Part shown: piece by piece, positions 8,567-21,846 of the stretch | Layout of the letters: every line of letters starts with the position of its first letter | Position numbering within the stretch: position 1 is the first letter of the stretch | Assembly (NCBI GenBank): GCA_037157565.1 | Contig: JAZHRO010000063.1 | Coordinates: 155,856,501-155,920,500 of the forward strand | DNA: 64,000 nucleotides | Origin: Thalassia testudinum | Taxonomy: Eukaryota; Streptophyta; Magnoliopsida; Alismatales; Hydrocharitaceae | Reading direction: 5' to 3' | Program-made: the position numbers and the translations under genes | Notes under the pieces: generated by a model | Databases searched by the model: none | What the model was told of the DNA's origin: nothing | The model's input: only the letters and a program-made list of their open reading frames with translations

Positions 8567-11330
8567 TTATTACGACCCGATCCCAGCTCCCCATAGGACC
8601 CGAGATCGGATCACCTCGACTAAATCCCAAGACCCAGTCATCCAATGAGAAATAACCAAAAGTAGAAAATATTCTACAACCACACAAGCAATGTAACTAA
8701 GCAGAAATAAATAAGAGACAATATTGGAAATCAGAACGAAAAGTCTCAAAAATATTACATGCCATAAGCGGAAGAGTACTATAACATATATAGCCATTAC
8801 AACTAGGATACAAAGAAATATAACAAGAACATAGCAGGAACAATTACTACATACTAAAGCTACTCACTACTACAAAAGTCTCTACAACGGAAAAGAGAAA
8901 AATGCAACGGCTGGGCTCGGCTGGGCCCAGCACCCTCGGCAGCCAGTGGCGCTGGCTGCTCAACTCCCTAACCTGAACATGGATATATAATCCGTGGTTA
9001 GCTAACGCTGAGTAGAGTGGTGGTTAAGCCATTTACATGCAATTTTAACATAAAGAAACAAGCAAATAACTAATCATTCATTTCCATTTATCTCAACTAG
9101 GTGTTTCTGATTCGGTTATTCTAACAAGGATCCACAACATTTCTTAATCTTCTTTTTCCCTAAGAGAACGATCTTGATTGCAGTTTATTCCACGATGTAA
9201 GATGTACACATGGCACTCTCCTGGCTGGGAGAGCCCCTATGGTAGTCCTACACCCGGTCTGCCACCCTGAGGTCACGGTCGCGATATAGTGCTGACTACA
9301 GCACGCGAGATAAGTGCATGGGTAGCTACCCCACACTGGCATGCAGTCAGTCGTTTCCGCTAGCGGGTATACCTAAACATATATCACAGAACAGAACAAG
9401 GCCTCACCCTCTCAAAACAGAGGTCTTTCCCCTCAACAGTTTGCGTACCCTCGCCCGATTATCCCGGTTTGCCCAGTGGGACTAACAAGAGACGGTGTAG
9501 GGTGGCCAGTCCTAACCCCAGACCCCATGGGGCGGTTGGCTCTCCCCCTACACTAAAGTAACAAGAGTCGGTGTAGGAGGCCATTCCTAACCTCGGGTCT
9601 CAACCTAAGGGCAGCTAGCTCCCCCCTACACTAAAGTAACAATAGCTCCCGTCGATACCACATATACGAGGGCCATCTTACTTTTTATACAAAAGGGACA
9701 GTTACTCTCCTTGGTATCATGTACTCAAGTGCCAACCCACTTCCCTCCTACATATAATATTCGTTCCGTATACGTGAGTTCCTCTTCTAGTTCCCCGTAG
9801 GGTTCATGCGTTGTATTCATTTCATTTCGTTTCACAACATGCATATCTCGTTGTTCACGTCTCAGTTCTCAACCATATAACAGGAAGCTCGTGATTTAAT
9901 AACTGAATGAAACATCACATCATTTAACTACTCATTTACTAGCACTAAGGGTTCTAACATGCATTTCAGAAAAGACGATGTGGCTCAAGCAATGCTCATT
10001 TACTCAATTCTGCCCTAGGGTTCATTTCATATGCTAGGGTTCAATCAATTCATTCTAAGATAGCATGCATTTTGATTAATTAAGTCATAGTGTTAAGGAA
10101 AACCACTATACCGGGATACACGGGTGGAATGGGGGCTCGAATCGTAGATCCTATCATCTTCGTAGGCCCCGTATACGCTACTGGTTGGAGACCTATATAA
10201 TTGACCAAATCACATCAAATGAGTTCAAAACAAAATATGAGTGACACAAACACATAAAGAACTCTGAACTAAAACCAATGATACTTTGTTTGTGCAAAAC
10301 CGACTCCGTTTGGGCCCTAAACGGGCCAAAAATGTGAATTCTGACTAAAATCAGATGTCTGGGACTAGACCCAGATGTCTTAAACGACCACAGAGGCTCA
10401 CCTTGCTTTCTTGTGGCTTCCTCAAACGTCCGAACCCCTCTGTAGCTGTCTGGGGGAGATCCCAGACGTTTGACACTCCTTCCGGTCGTCTGAGAGTGCA
10501 ATCAGATTTCTGGCACTGTCTCCAGACATCCTAAATCACCTCAAAGGGTGCACCATGCACCTTTCCAATGTTGTGTACCTGCGCATGCATGCGCACGGGT
10601 TAAAACCGCGACACCTGACTTAACATACGTGCATGCAGGCATGTATAGAGTACATACCTCGTCACTCTACGTGTTGTCAGACGTCCGGCGCCAGCTCTGG
10701 ACATCCTGAGGCTCCTCCAGATGTCTGGATAGCGTCCCAGACGTCTGATACTGAGGAAAAATAATTTCGCAGAATGCCTTGCGAACCTTCACCCTGCACG
10801 GCTCTCCACCCGTAGACCAGCAGCTGCTACTCCAGCAGCTGCAGGAGGTCGCAGAGCTCCTCTCCACGAGCTCCCTTGGCCACACCCCCTCCCCCAAGCT
10901 CTTGAGCTCCCCCGAGCCCCTCCGGCCACACCTCCTCTCCCATGCTCTCCCTCTCCCTCGTCCACGCTCTCCCTCTCTCCTTCTGCTCCATCTCGAGCTC
11001 CCCTCCTTCCCCACTCATGGCCGCAAGGGGAACAGAAAGGAGGTGGTTGCCGGCAAGTCGGTGGTGGAGGTGGTGGTGTGGAGATGGAGAGGGTGGAGGG
11101 GTGTGCGGTTTTAAAGAGGGGAGGGTGTGTGTGTGGGTGTATTGTGTGGGAAGAGAGAGAGGGAAAATTTGTGAGATTTTCCATGCAAGGTTTCCTTTTT
11201 CCTGCAAAGCCCACAAACATAAAGCATGGGGATTTAAAATTACATTCTCACCCCTGTCCTTTTGGAAAAAAACTCAAACAATCCTTGGGAAGGGTCATTT
11301 CAGAAGACGAGGAACACCAAAGCAATAGAT
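8567..11330 (-). repeat. Probable Tekay-like LTR/untranslated region, poorly bounded
   Basis: There is no coding sequence I trust here; the overlapping ORFs at 10667-11332 are GC-rich low-complexity frames open on both strands. The region follows the gag remnant on its upstream side. It contains a tandem repeat (9484-9637), several AGATGTCTG/CAGACGTCTG copies (10350-10750), and a TTTAAA box at about 11108-11116 read on the minus strand. Position and composition suggest the 5' LTR plus leader of the same minus-strand element. I could not find a matching second copy or a primer site, so this is an inference. Confidence 0.35.
9484..9637. repeat. Imperfect tandem repeat, two units of about 77 bp plus a third start
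   Basis: Units run 9484-9559 and 9560-9637; a third begins AACAATAGC at 9638 and fades. Each starts AACAAGAG(A/T)CGGTGTAG and ends CCCCCTACACTAAAGT. Since GTGTAGG and CCTACAC are complementary, each unit can fold into a stem closed by its own ends. Confidence 0.75.
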
Positions 11331-12935
11331 GACCACAAGGCCACCTACAATAAGGGCAAAAAACACAACAAGAGAGTTGTCTAACCAAATTCAAACTTCC
11401 ATTGCAGCCTACAATCATGTAAAAGAAGTGGTGAAAGAGATGACAAAGCAAGGCAAGTACAAGTCCAAATGGACCTAGAAAGAGTAGTGAAGATTAGGCA
11501 ATCTACATAAAGATAGGCTTTGGACCATATTTGCTTCATATAGTTTAAAGTGGTTGCCAAGGGGATCTTGATCGAAGAAAATTGAACACAAGGAAACAAC
11601 ATTTTGGCTATGGGTACATTTAACTTGGTTCGTGAACCAAAATTAAACTAATTGTTACTATCTAGATAATCAAAAGCAAAACCTGATTGCAAGTGATTTC
11701 AATGAAATATAAGGTTAGATAAGCATGTCACAAAGGGATTTCAGATTAATCAAAAGCAGTAACAATATCAAAACAACAAATAATCTTAACATATGAGTGA
11801 GGTTTGGGAGGATTTGATGGACGGACATATCCAACAAGAAAATCAATTTGAAGCACAATTTTCAAAGCAAACAACAACGGTAAATGCCTCCTTTCAACTC
11901 TTGCTTCATAACATTCCTTCAGTATTTATTTAGCTTATGAATCATCAAATGAAAGATACGAGCATCACTACAACTATCAACCAAAAAGGGGGGCTAAAAA
12001 AATAAATCCAACAAGAGGATCTCCCAAGATCGTTCGAAAGCATTTGCCTAGACAGTTATGTTGCACAGTAAAACTGAATAATAAGCCTGTAAATACCATT
12101 TTCATGTGTCGCCTTCCATCCAGCAGCCCAATTAATTCTGCCCCTATGAAACAGAATCTTGGAGTCTTGTTTCCTTCTTACAGAGGTGGTTAAAAAAAGG
12201 CATCAACGGTTTTGTTTCAGCCTTTTAAATGACAAAAAAGCCAATTCAGCAACTGTTGATTTTTTGACTCGCCAATCAACTTTCTCAAGAAAGAGGAAAG
12301 CGAAACCTGCCACAGCTCAAAGGGAAAACAATGTTGCAAATAACTTAGGCTACCGAATAGCTTGGGCTTCTCTCTAGGAACAATCTATGTGAACGAAATC
12401 TATGATCCCCCTCCAAGCTCTATCCCATTCCCAATAGCCAAAAGAGACCTAGAAGTCAAATGTGGGTGAAGCATCAGGGGTAGTGTAGGAAATACTGACA
12501 CCAAATCCAATCCGATTGCTGTCAATACATTTGAATAGAGAGATAGGAAACAAAAAAGGGTGAAGGAACAAGCTATAGTGAAGAGAAAGAAAGAATGGAA
12601 ATTGTTGTGGAGATCATGAAGACTGGATCTTCAAAGGACTTCGCATTCGAGAACGCTGCTGGAGCCTATAGATGATGCAGCCTTAATGTTTCCTCCTTTT
12701 AATGATAAGGAATAAGGGGTTGTCAATGAGATGGAGGAAGAAGCAGAAGCTTGGAAGATGTGGAGAAATCTGTGATGCCGTACTCACTTCCTAAAGGGCC
12801 AACTCCACGGTAACCTGTTTAGGGAGGTGGCACCAGGGAAAGTCCTGATGTTGCTAGGGAGAAGGGAGGATGAGATACAACTTGCAGATACGACTGTAAT
12901 CCATCTGCTACAACATTAAGAATGGAATTTGAGGA
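11331..12935. other. No recognisable gene or repeat
   Basis: This is AT-rich sequence with no ORF of recognisable family. The 72-codon ORF at 12159-12377 has no domain I know. I see no LTR ends, hairpins or tandem repeats. Confidence 0.4.
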
Positions 12936-12939
12936 TAAG

Positions 12940-13140
12940 ATTCATTTGGCAACATTGGATTTTCCACAGATTTGGCTCATTATTGTTAGGGACTTCAATG
13001 TCACCTAAAATTTAGATGACAAACTGGATATAGGAGAGGTAATATCGTCGGATTGGCACAGTTTTAGATGGCAAACTGAATATTAAGGTTCTTTCTGATA
13101 TTATCATCAAAAGTATAGGCCTCTCTTAAGCACTTATATT
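12940..13140 (+). pseudogene. Possible LINE endonuclease fragment
   Basis: The plus strand reads QIWLIIVRDFNVT, then a stop, then LDDKLDIGEVISS. This resembles the GDFN motif region of LINE apurinic-type endonucleases (WIxGGDFNVT). Stops and frameshifts are frequent and flanking motifs are not clear. It may instead be chance similarity. Confidence 0.3.
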
Positions 13141-13256
13141 TGCTTGGAATGTTCCATCATGCTCTCGAGAGGGGGGAGAAAACCATTAGATGATCATGTT
13201 TGAGCCTTGATAGCATTAACAACTGTATATGATGTCCAGTGAGAATCTAACATTAC

Positions 13257-14345
13257 CTTTAGTGGTAGAAAACTACCAGCTTTCTCACACTCCATAGAGT
13301 CAACAGGAGCATCTTCAGATGTCATACTCCAAATCCCCTCAAGCACTTCTTCCCGGTGGTTAGGACCAGCTACATGAAGTAAAGCAACAAAATACGAGTG
13401 GTGCCAGTAGATGACTAGAAAAAGGGCAAACAGAGTGATGCATGCGAATACTTAAATCATATTAGAACATGCAAAGCATGAATAGTGCATTTCCGCAGTA
13501 TGATCACCATTTACCACCATCAACACACAGGACCAGAATGAACATTAAGCCCACTGGGACATAAAATGGACAACACAGGACTCCCTGCATGAGAGGACCA
13601 CATATCACGTACATCGCATGAAAATTCCAGAAGTCCCAAATGTAAGGAATAGTGACCCTTTGCACCATAAAATAGCAGCTTTTCCTTGATAACCCTAACA
13701 ACTTAAAAATGATTCACTTACAGATAAAAGGCCCAATAATTGGCCTTGCCTCACTAACTAATTCATCCCAACAGAATGCATTTTCTATCAATTGCATAAA
13801 ATGAGACTAGAAGTAGATGTGCCTCGATCATTTATGCAATGCTTACACTTCCACATACATTTCAAACACACATCATGACTCTTATAGCAACTCTATAATA
13901 TTTACCTCTTGAACAAACGAGGAGGGCACCGTCACGGCTATCAGAAGTCAAAAACAGTTGGAATTTTGGAAAAATCTGAGAGTTTAGATCCGGCAAGTTC
14001 CTGATATATCAGTTAGATAAACAATATAAGATCTACAAGAGTATGCATTTGGAAGCCCACATCTTAACGTGGAAAGTCCATAATTAAGTACTTGGAAATT
14101 TTTAAGTGAAAAAAGAAAGAACCTTCAATCTTTTGGCTTGAACAGGAGGTTGCGAAGGTGACAATGATTTTGGCTGATTGGGATAGGTGATCTAGCTAGT
14201 TGTTGATGGGAGGCTGGAGATGATGAATTTATCTGTCTAGATGTGGAGTCAATTTTAGAGTCAAAACCCAACAGGGCATCTCATAGTTAAGAAGTCAGAG
14301 ACAGAGTGCGGAAGAGGTCACCTTGCTGCAGCTTCTCACAAGCTC
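13257..14345 (-). pseudogene. Unidentified intron-bearing gene remnant, three exons
   Basis: Three minus-strand segments look like exons with proper GT-AG borders. Segment 1 (14345-14123) encodes ACEKLQQGDLFRTLSLTS and, after a frame change, DALLGFDSKIDSTSRQ and later QPKSLSPSQPPVQAKRLK. Segment 2 (14000-13906) encodes ELAGSKLSDFSKIPTVFDF in phase with segment 1 and then, one base out of frame, DSRDGALLVCSR. Segment 3 (13369-13257) encodes GPNHREEVLEGIWSMTSEDA and continues to FLPLK before a GTAATG donor. The internal frame changes suggest a pseudogene, or errors in the sequence. I do not recognise the protein family. Nothing convincing continues it on either side. It is one of only two places in the window that look like host coding sequence. 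Confidence 0.45.
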
Positions 14346-17300
14346 CTGCAAAAACATCATCCATGCACTAATATTTTCCCTCCTTGCCTTCAGAGAGTTA
14401 ACAAATAGGAGAAATTGCAACTAAGTCCACAACTCTTCTTTGGCTGTAACACGTATGCAAGCAAGGAAAACAACTTCAGAAGTACGAACTCTAGTCTAAA
14501 CAGCATTAATCATGCTTTCGCTTGGTTCCCATCTTTGCTCTTTGTTTTGCTTGGTGAATCCACTTTCTAAAAAGATAGGAATTGGAATGCCAGTACTAGA
14601 ACTAATGCCCCAGCTCGACTACACCGCAAATATCATCATTTAACCATACGTTTAATGAACAAAATCCAAGAGGGTAATCTTAAGTAGATTCCCAAACAAA
14701 ACAATCACCACCAACCATATAAACAACACAGCGAGTAACAAATAGATTGCTCCTAAATGCTCTACAACTATGGTTAGGTATTTAACGTAAAATCCACCAA
14801 ATCATTTGCTTCACAAACTAATTACTCGAAATTAATTAATTTCATTTGCTGCACAAACTAATGCCATGAAATTCTGTGTTGAAATCTAAAATTGCAAATA
14901 CCAATTTTGAGTAAAAGTGATCGCTTTGAGTTTGAGCCTAATAATGCAAAAACCTACCCCAGCACTAGTTATAAGTGATATATTCTACCCTAGCACTAGG
15001 TATTGATTACATACTTGGTAATGTTACTTTTTCTTGCTTAACTAGTTATCAGTCATGCAGTCTACACTCATGCATGTGCTCTGGAAACATTCAGAAAGCT
15101 TAAGCAATCCTTGAGGAAATCAAACCTACCCCGGCACCAGTGTTTAGCTCTAGACTGGTGAGATTATTGCTGATACTTGCTGCCGTAAATAAATTTGTTT
15201 GCTGAAATAGGTCGCTATCTTGTATTTGTTATCAGACAATGAATTCTGATATTGGTATACAATAGAACAAAATGTTATATGAGAGCTTAAGCTCCACTAA
15301 ATTCATCCATTGTCGATCTTTTTACACGTTAAGATTTGGATAGCTAGATAATACTATTCTGTATATTAGTGTACTTTATGAAGAAAAAAGTGCCAAATTT
15401 AGTGTTATTTAGGAAGAAACGAGTGCCAAATTTACTTAACTTTTTTGTTGTCAAACACAAAGTCTTCTATTTCAAAAACTCACCATAAAACTTCCCTTAT
15501 TGACTTCTTTTTTGTGGACAAAGGTTGCCTACAACAATCTACGCCTTGGCAAGTAAGCTTTTCAAGAAGTGTAAATAGAAATTTCTGCTGATGCTTCTTT
15601 CCACCCTTTCTAAGATGCAGTGGTCAATCAATTTCTACCATTACTAAGATTTGAGAGAAAGTAGTCATTTTGTGTGGCCCTTATAATTTAGTTTTTAGAA
15701 CTTCAACATGGAAAGGAGCTTGTAAATAATTTAAGAAATGGAATTATCTATTCTTTCACCAATAACAATTCATATTGGAAAATTGAGTAGAGTTTTACCA
15801 CTGGCCATTTGCTACCTACCACAATCCTTTATCCAGGCTTGACATTGGCTACAGAAAGACAAGAACCTCACTATAGGCAAAGTCGGATTATATGTTCTCA
15901 TACACAACCAAAACCAAACTTAAGCTTTTTTTACACCACAAGCATGATCTGCCATGGCTTGTGCCTGCACTTAACTTTAAATGAGTATAAAGGAGATTTG
16001 TGGCTTCTTTCCTTTTATGAGTTAGAATACTCTTACAGGGACAATTTAGGGATGATACTAACCTGAAAAAGACCAAGAATATGACAAGTAAATTAGAAGT
16101 AGCTAATCGCTATAGCATTTCTATGGCCTAAGAAGTTCTTTTGTAGGTTTTCTAGGTTTGAATAACACATTCCTAGGGGCAAGAGGTTTTTAATAAGAAT
16201 TGCTCCATGCATCACAGTAATGTTGATCGTAGTCAAAATCATGCTAATAAGCTTCCCAACATTGAGGTCCACGAGTTAAACCACATTGTCAATCTAAACC
16301 ATCTGATCCCAACTAGATGCCATCTCCAATCCAATTATAGGCCGAAGGTATCATGCCAAAATCCAGAATCCAAACAACCAACTTTGGAAGCCACCCAAGT
16401 TTACTACTTCCACAAGTTGTTGAAGTTGGTACCAACGCATAGCCTCCTTCAGTAGCTACAAAGAAATCTTCCAACCATGGAAATCTATGCGACTAACATC
16501 AATATCTAATATTCTATAAAGATCTTAATGTTCGCAATTTTGTTATCTTAGAGAATCATCCACAAGGATAAAATAAGGTGTTCATGCCTACAAAGCAATA
16601 AACATGAATATTATAGTTTGCTTGTAGATGAATAAAATCATTACCACATAGGCAGCCTAATTGATCTCAGCATCCATTGTTGCAACACATATCCAAAACA
16701 ACCAACCATTGCTAACTTCAATACTAACAACAACCTTTCTTATACTAAAAAGCAAACACATGAGATAGAACCAAACACACCGAATAGCAAACATGGACAT
16801 GCATATATAAGCATATATTTTGTTGGAGAATAGTAAACTGTATCCAACTTCCTTTTTGGGAAAAAAAAAATGATCCTGCGAAGATTTGCTTGAGATGACA
16901 TATTGGGCTAAATAGAACCTCTTACTTAACTTGCCAAACAAGAGGCTAATTTCAAAGTATGCCAAACAAGAGGCTAATTTCAAAGTAGTGCAAAGAATGC
17001 GGTCTAATATATGATGGATAGATTATTTATACTTGAATGTCATAGTAGGCCAAGTTATCTGTGTGCCAAGCAAGTCCAATTTCAATCATGGTCATGTCTA
17101 TACCTTGGAAAACCGGACCCAGAAGCTTCATACTTAGAGCAAGTAGTGCATATCTTATCAGCAGGCTTTTATTATGAACAATACAAAACAAATATGAGAT
17201 GTCCCAAGTCAACCGCCAAAAACTAATGCTACTGATTTTTTGTCCCCCTAAAACAAAACACTAATGCTACTACTACATAGGCTAAAATAACTTATAGATC

Positions 17301-18080
17301 ATCACAGGTCAAATACATGTATAGGCACTAAACTTTATGTTTGCCGAATTCAAATCCAGCATGTGCTCACAAGGAGCAAACTAACATTTTCTTTCTGAAG
17401 GAAACAAATTAATATATTAAAAACTTACAAGTGAATAGAAGAATATTTTCAATGTCATGGGCAGTGCTACATGTCACGTTGACCTAATGATCTACAGGAG
17501 CAACCATGAGAAGTGAAAGAAGATTCTACAAAAATCTGGAAACTTTCAACGTAAATATCACCTTATGGGAAGTTATCCCAATCATAATATGCGCGTCTTA
17601 AAACCCAAGAGAAGAGGTGTTCATAGACATGGTTTGATTTCAGACTCAAATCTAAATGCACCCTTGAGATATTTATTTTATTTCTAAGTACACGAAATTT
17701 GAGTACACGAAATTTGAGCCAATATTTTTCTTTGAGAGGAACTCCAAGCCAACAATAAAAAAATGACTTTTAAGTCTAACCAAAACCAGGAAGCTAGAAA
17801 CAAGTTTATAAAACTAGTACAGAAAATGCATAGGAAATTTCATATTGATAACTTTCAAGTATCCTTGAAGACATAAAAGGAAATATTTAAATCCATGATA
17901 TGTCCTCAAATCTGATGATACATTAAGGATATTCTATAATGTCATTGTGATTCTATATATTCCTTTTCATGGAAGTGGATTCTAGTGTATGATTGAGATA
18001 ATTTATACTTTAGTCCTCTAATCATGGAATATATTTATGGTGGCATTGTTTGAAAGCTGCATTCCAAAATAAGTCATTGC
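14346..18080. other. No recognisable gene or repeat
   Basis: This is AT-rich sequence with only short ORFs (up to 108 codons at 16657-16983, minus) that show no known motif or exon-like borders. I noted a direct repeat of about 21 bases around 16925 and 16960 (TTGCCAAACAAGAGGCTAATT) and a short tandem duplication of GTACACGAAATTTGAG at 17688-17720. Further exons of the remnant at 13257-14345 could lie here but I cannot see them. Confidence 0.4.
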
Positions 18081-20060
18081 ATATACTAGGGAAAGAGGGT
18101 GGTAAGGATGCTAGGTAAGAGTCTGATCTCTCATGTGTACACATCTAATTTGCTTAAAATATTTATTTATGTATGTTCCTAGAGTCATAAAAGCATCATA
18201 CATTATAAATATTGCATAACATATATTACATGCATTTAGATTAGTTTGTACAAATTATATATTAATTCTCTCTTTTTATGGTTAGAAGATAAGGCAATTT
18301 ATTTCGTTCTCAGATTGACGATCCAACCGTACGATGTGATCAGGGCAACGATCAGAGTCCAATGGCTCTGAGATCACCCCAATCGGACCTCCGTAGCATT
18401 AAATACAGTCCAAGGAAGATCATAGGACAAGGGGCAAGGTGGTGAAAATTTGAACCTCAGATAAAGAATCCAATTGCACGGATGGGTTCAGATCGACGAT
18501 CGCAACCCAACGGCATGAGAATCGATCCAATCCGACACCCGTAGCACCATCTACAAGCATTGGAAGATAGACAACCAGGATGGCACCACTTGGCACCATC
18601 CCAGCCACCCAAATTGCCTCAAGAGCGCCACAGCCCTTCTTCTTCATCAACATCAGTTAATCTCGGCCATTAGATCCATGATCCAACGGCTGAGATTCAC
18701 TCTCAGTCGCACCGTATGTCCTCTGAAGACAAAGGCCGCTCGATCAGGGTTGTTGGATCTCGATGCAATGGTCGTGAGCCCGCGACCCTTAAAACATAAA
18801 TGAGACACAAGGCAAAGAGCAGCATAGTGGTTGAAGGCACTACGCAGAGAGCGGGGCGCGTGTTCAAGCTTCATCGCGTGATTTTAATCCGTTGAAGGCA
18901 CTCTCCAATACAATTCTACTGTTCGATCAATGGTGAACGATATCAAAGGCGGTGACGTGGCGCATCTTGAGCGCCGGATGTACACACGCAATCTCATGCA
19001 CATCCAAACGTGTGATCCAACATGTTGAGGCGTGATCTAAAGCCTAGCGCACGTACGATCGTAGCCCTCCGATTTCCATCCAACAGCTTGGAGGGTGGTC
19101 TCATGGCCCTTTAACTAATGAAGCTAAAGCGACTCATGCATGATATGGACTGTCCAATCTTTATTGGATAGCTTGGATCAATCCACACACACAACAGATG
19201 AAGATGAGAGGGTGGTGACGCGGTCATTTCTAAGTGCTCAAATCGACGATGAGTGGCTCATGTTGAGGCGTGCCTTCAGCAACATGTGGCTATAGTGACG
19301 CTCATTAACGTCACTAAAGGCCTTATACTTAATTCTAAAGATGTGAAGTCCCTCTTTTGCCTCTATCTCCTCAACTATAAAAAGGACCCTACACCCCTCA
19401 TTCTATTCATCCATTCCTCTCTTCTCTCACCCTCTCCAAAGCTCTAAGAGCTAGTCCCATACCCGGGATGCTCCACTAGAGCTAGAGTAAAATAATTTTT
19501 TCATTTTCTCACCCCCGTTCGTAGGCACTCATGGTTGTCTTCTCAACCCCATTCAAGAATCAGATCTTGCTATGATGTCGCCCTGCTTCGTCTCTTGTCC
19601 TCCAACTTCGTTCTCCCTCATCAGCATCTCACCACCATTTTCTTGGCACTCCGTCAATGTAGCTCATCCTTCAAGCAGTTGTCGAAGAGGATTTTCTCGT
19701 CCCTATCTTTTTACCGCTTTTTAGTGTAGTTTTAATTCTACAAGTAGATGTAATGGACATGGTTCTATGATTATAAAATATTTGTTCATCCTCTCTTTAT
19801 TTCTCTCTTTCTTTGTATTATTCTCTAATTTTGTTCTATTGTTTATTCTTAAAGTAGTTTAGCTCGCATATATTAATTTCAACCAACTACTCTGCTTTAT
19901 AAAAATAAACGTGGATTTTAAACCAAACATTCGCATCCCCATGTTCATCCCGGGACTCACCAAAGTTTCTGTAAATTTATCTAATAGTGGATTTTTAAGC
20001 AAATGCGACAACGGGTTTTCAAACTCAATCTTTCTTGCGTACGAAATCTCACTCATCAAT
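18081..20060 (+). repeat. Family B/C LTR, plus orientation
   Basis: Similarity to the reverse complement of 23690-24913 identifies it. For example 18350-18400 (CAGAGTCCAATGGCTCTGAG...CCTCCGTAGC) matches the minus strand of 24645-24690. A TATA box (CTATAAAAAGG, 19376-19383) is followed by CTCTCCAAAGCTCTAAGAGCT and a CCCGGGATGCTCC segment. The same pieces occur at 29345-29445 and, inverted, at 24130-24200. The part before TATA is rich in GATCCAACGG-type repeats. Neither end is sharp: the left edge may lie anywhere from 18080 to 18300 and the right edge near 20060. No polyprotein is adjacent. Confidence 0.6.
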
Positions 20061-21846
20061 CTCCTTATAACTCAACAATCTTTGAAGCAAAGCCCAACAT
20101 AATGACATCTATATATATAACATGTAAAGGAATATATTCTAAACATCTACATAGAAGAAAATACAAGAATTGGTTTTGATTGTAAAGGTAAGCCCAAGAC
20201 CTTGTTACATGAAATGCACTTAATGGAATAACTTAAATGATGAGTTTACTGATTTCCTATTGGATTGATCCAATTTTTCTTATGATTTTTAAAATCTCAA
20301 TTTAGCCCAATCTATTAGAACTAAATATTCTGTCCAATCTAATCTACAAGTCTAAAATGGAATTGAATCATAAATTTATTGCCAAACTCTAGTGTTGGCT
20401 TGGACATTGTGACAAACAAGTGATGGGCATGGATTTTTTGGGCACACACAAAACAACATCGCAAACATCAATGGTGATTACAAGGGAAGGCATGGGAGAT
20501 CACCAATTGTTACTGAGCATTTCCTAAGCCAAGTGAAATCCTCCTCGTGGCTGGAAATAACTCCATCTCCTCACAACAAAAAAAACAAAACAAAATAAAG
20601 AGATGATCAGATCATCATTACTACCACAACAGTAGATCCTCAAAGATTGCCAGAAACCAATCTTTGACCCTCATCGATGCTACCAATATCCAACCCTAAC
20701 CAAAACTAATCCCTAACCTAATCCCAATCGAGTATAGTTTAAGCACAGATCTAAGCATAGTAACAGTGCCATGCCCCAAAAACCCAGGCCCCCAACGAGG
20801 GTCGAAGTTTCGGGGAATGGAAACGGAAGAGGTTCAGCTGGTCAATTTAATTCAGGTTGTACTTAGCTAAGTTGAGCTACCGACAAGTTCCACATAACAA
20901 GAAAATGGAAGAAAGTATCAGGAGAGTGGCACACAAGTGATAATGTAAAGCAGTAACTAAACATGTGCTAAATCGGAATTTACTTTAAAATCAAACATAA
21001 AAATTACCTACCAAATGTCTCGTCAATACCCGCGCAGTGATAAACCCTACCCGTCGATGACTCGCAACGGCAACAACTTGAAATTAGGTTACAAAGTAAG
21101 GATGAGCCAATTGGCTCAATAGGCAACAACCAACTACTGTATCACAATCAAAACACAAGGTAGTAGACAGTCTCACTAACAAGCTAGATCCCTAGCTTGC
21201 ACTTAACACCCCAAGTCCTAACTCCCAACCTAGTTTAACTTGACCAACCACTGTGGTCCAAAATCCATTAATCAAGTTGCCCCAAATCCTCATGATTTGA
21301 TTATTATAACTCATTCTCTCACTCTCCTCAATGATCAGATTCTAGGAGTCATCCTGCTCTACCAGAGGAGATTGAGATGCATCCTTTCCTTTGGATTCCA
21401 ACCTGATAGTCTCTCCTTGATTAGGCGAGAGGCTAGCAAGTCTATTGATTCTCGAGAAAGGAGTGCCCGATCTCGATGTATCGAGAACATTGTTGACCTC
21501 AATTAAAAGAGTCAAGCCTCTTGGGAGCTACCTAGGCCTACCCTTTGCAACCACGAATCGCAAGCTTGGTTCGTGTCCAGCAAGGACTAGTCACAGATAA
21601 ACCAGAGCATCATTGCAGGATTGGCCAGAATTGCCAAGCCACACCAATGCTCCTGCTAGGAGCAGCACCCGTAGGAGCACAGTCCTCGGGTGTGCCTTCT
21701 CAATCTGCCATTGAATGAGATCTCAACCAATCCATTACACTACCCCAACACTTCTGTATCCACAGGCGCCAAGTGAGCCTCTAGCCATATGTCTCCCAGC
21801 ATTCCCCCACTATGCACGCAGGCACCGACTAAGCCTAGAGCCACGA
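20061..21846. other. No recognisable gene; probable decayed repeat
   Basis: No ORF carries a domain I know. The 88-codon ORF at 21240-21506 is unsupported. The segment separates two LTRs and may be leader or internal sequence of the element whose LTR precedes it, but no primer site is visible. Confidence 0.35.

Noticed and set aside
10667..11332. Several overlapping ORFs on both strands
   Set aside because: Open frames in GC-rich low-complexity DNA; proline/serine/arginine-rich with no motif and no exon structure.
13504..13701. 65-codon minus ORF MLGLSRKSCYF...
   Set aside because: It falls in the intron between two exon-like segments of the unidentified gene remnant.
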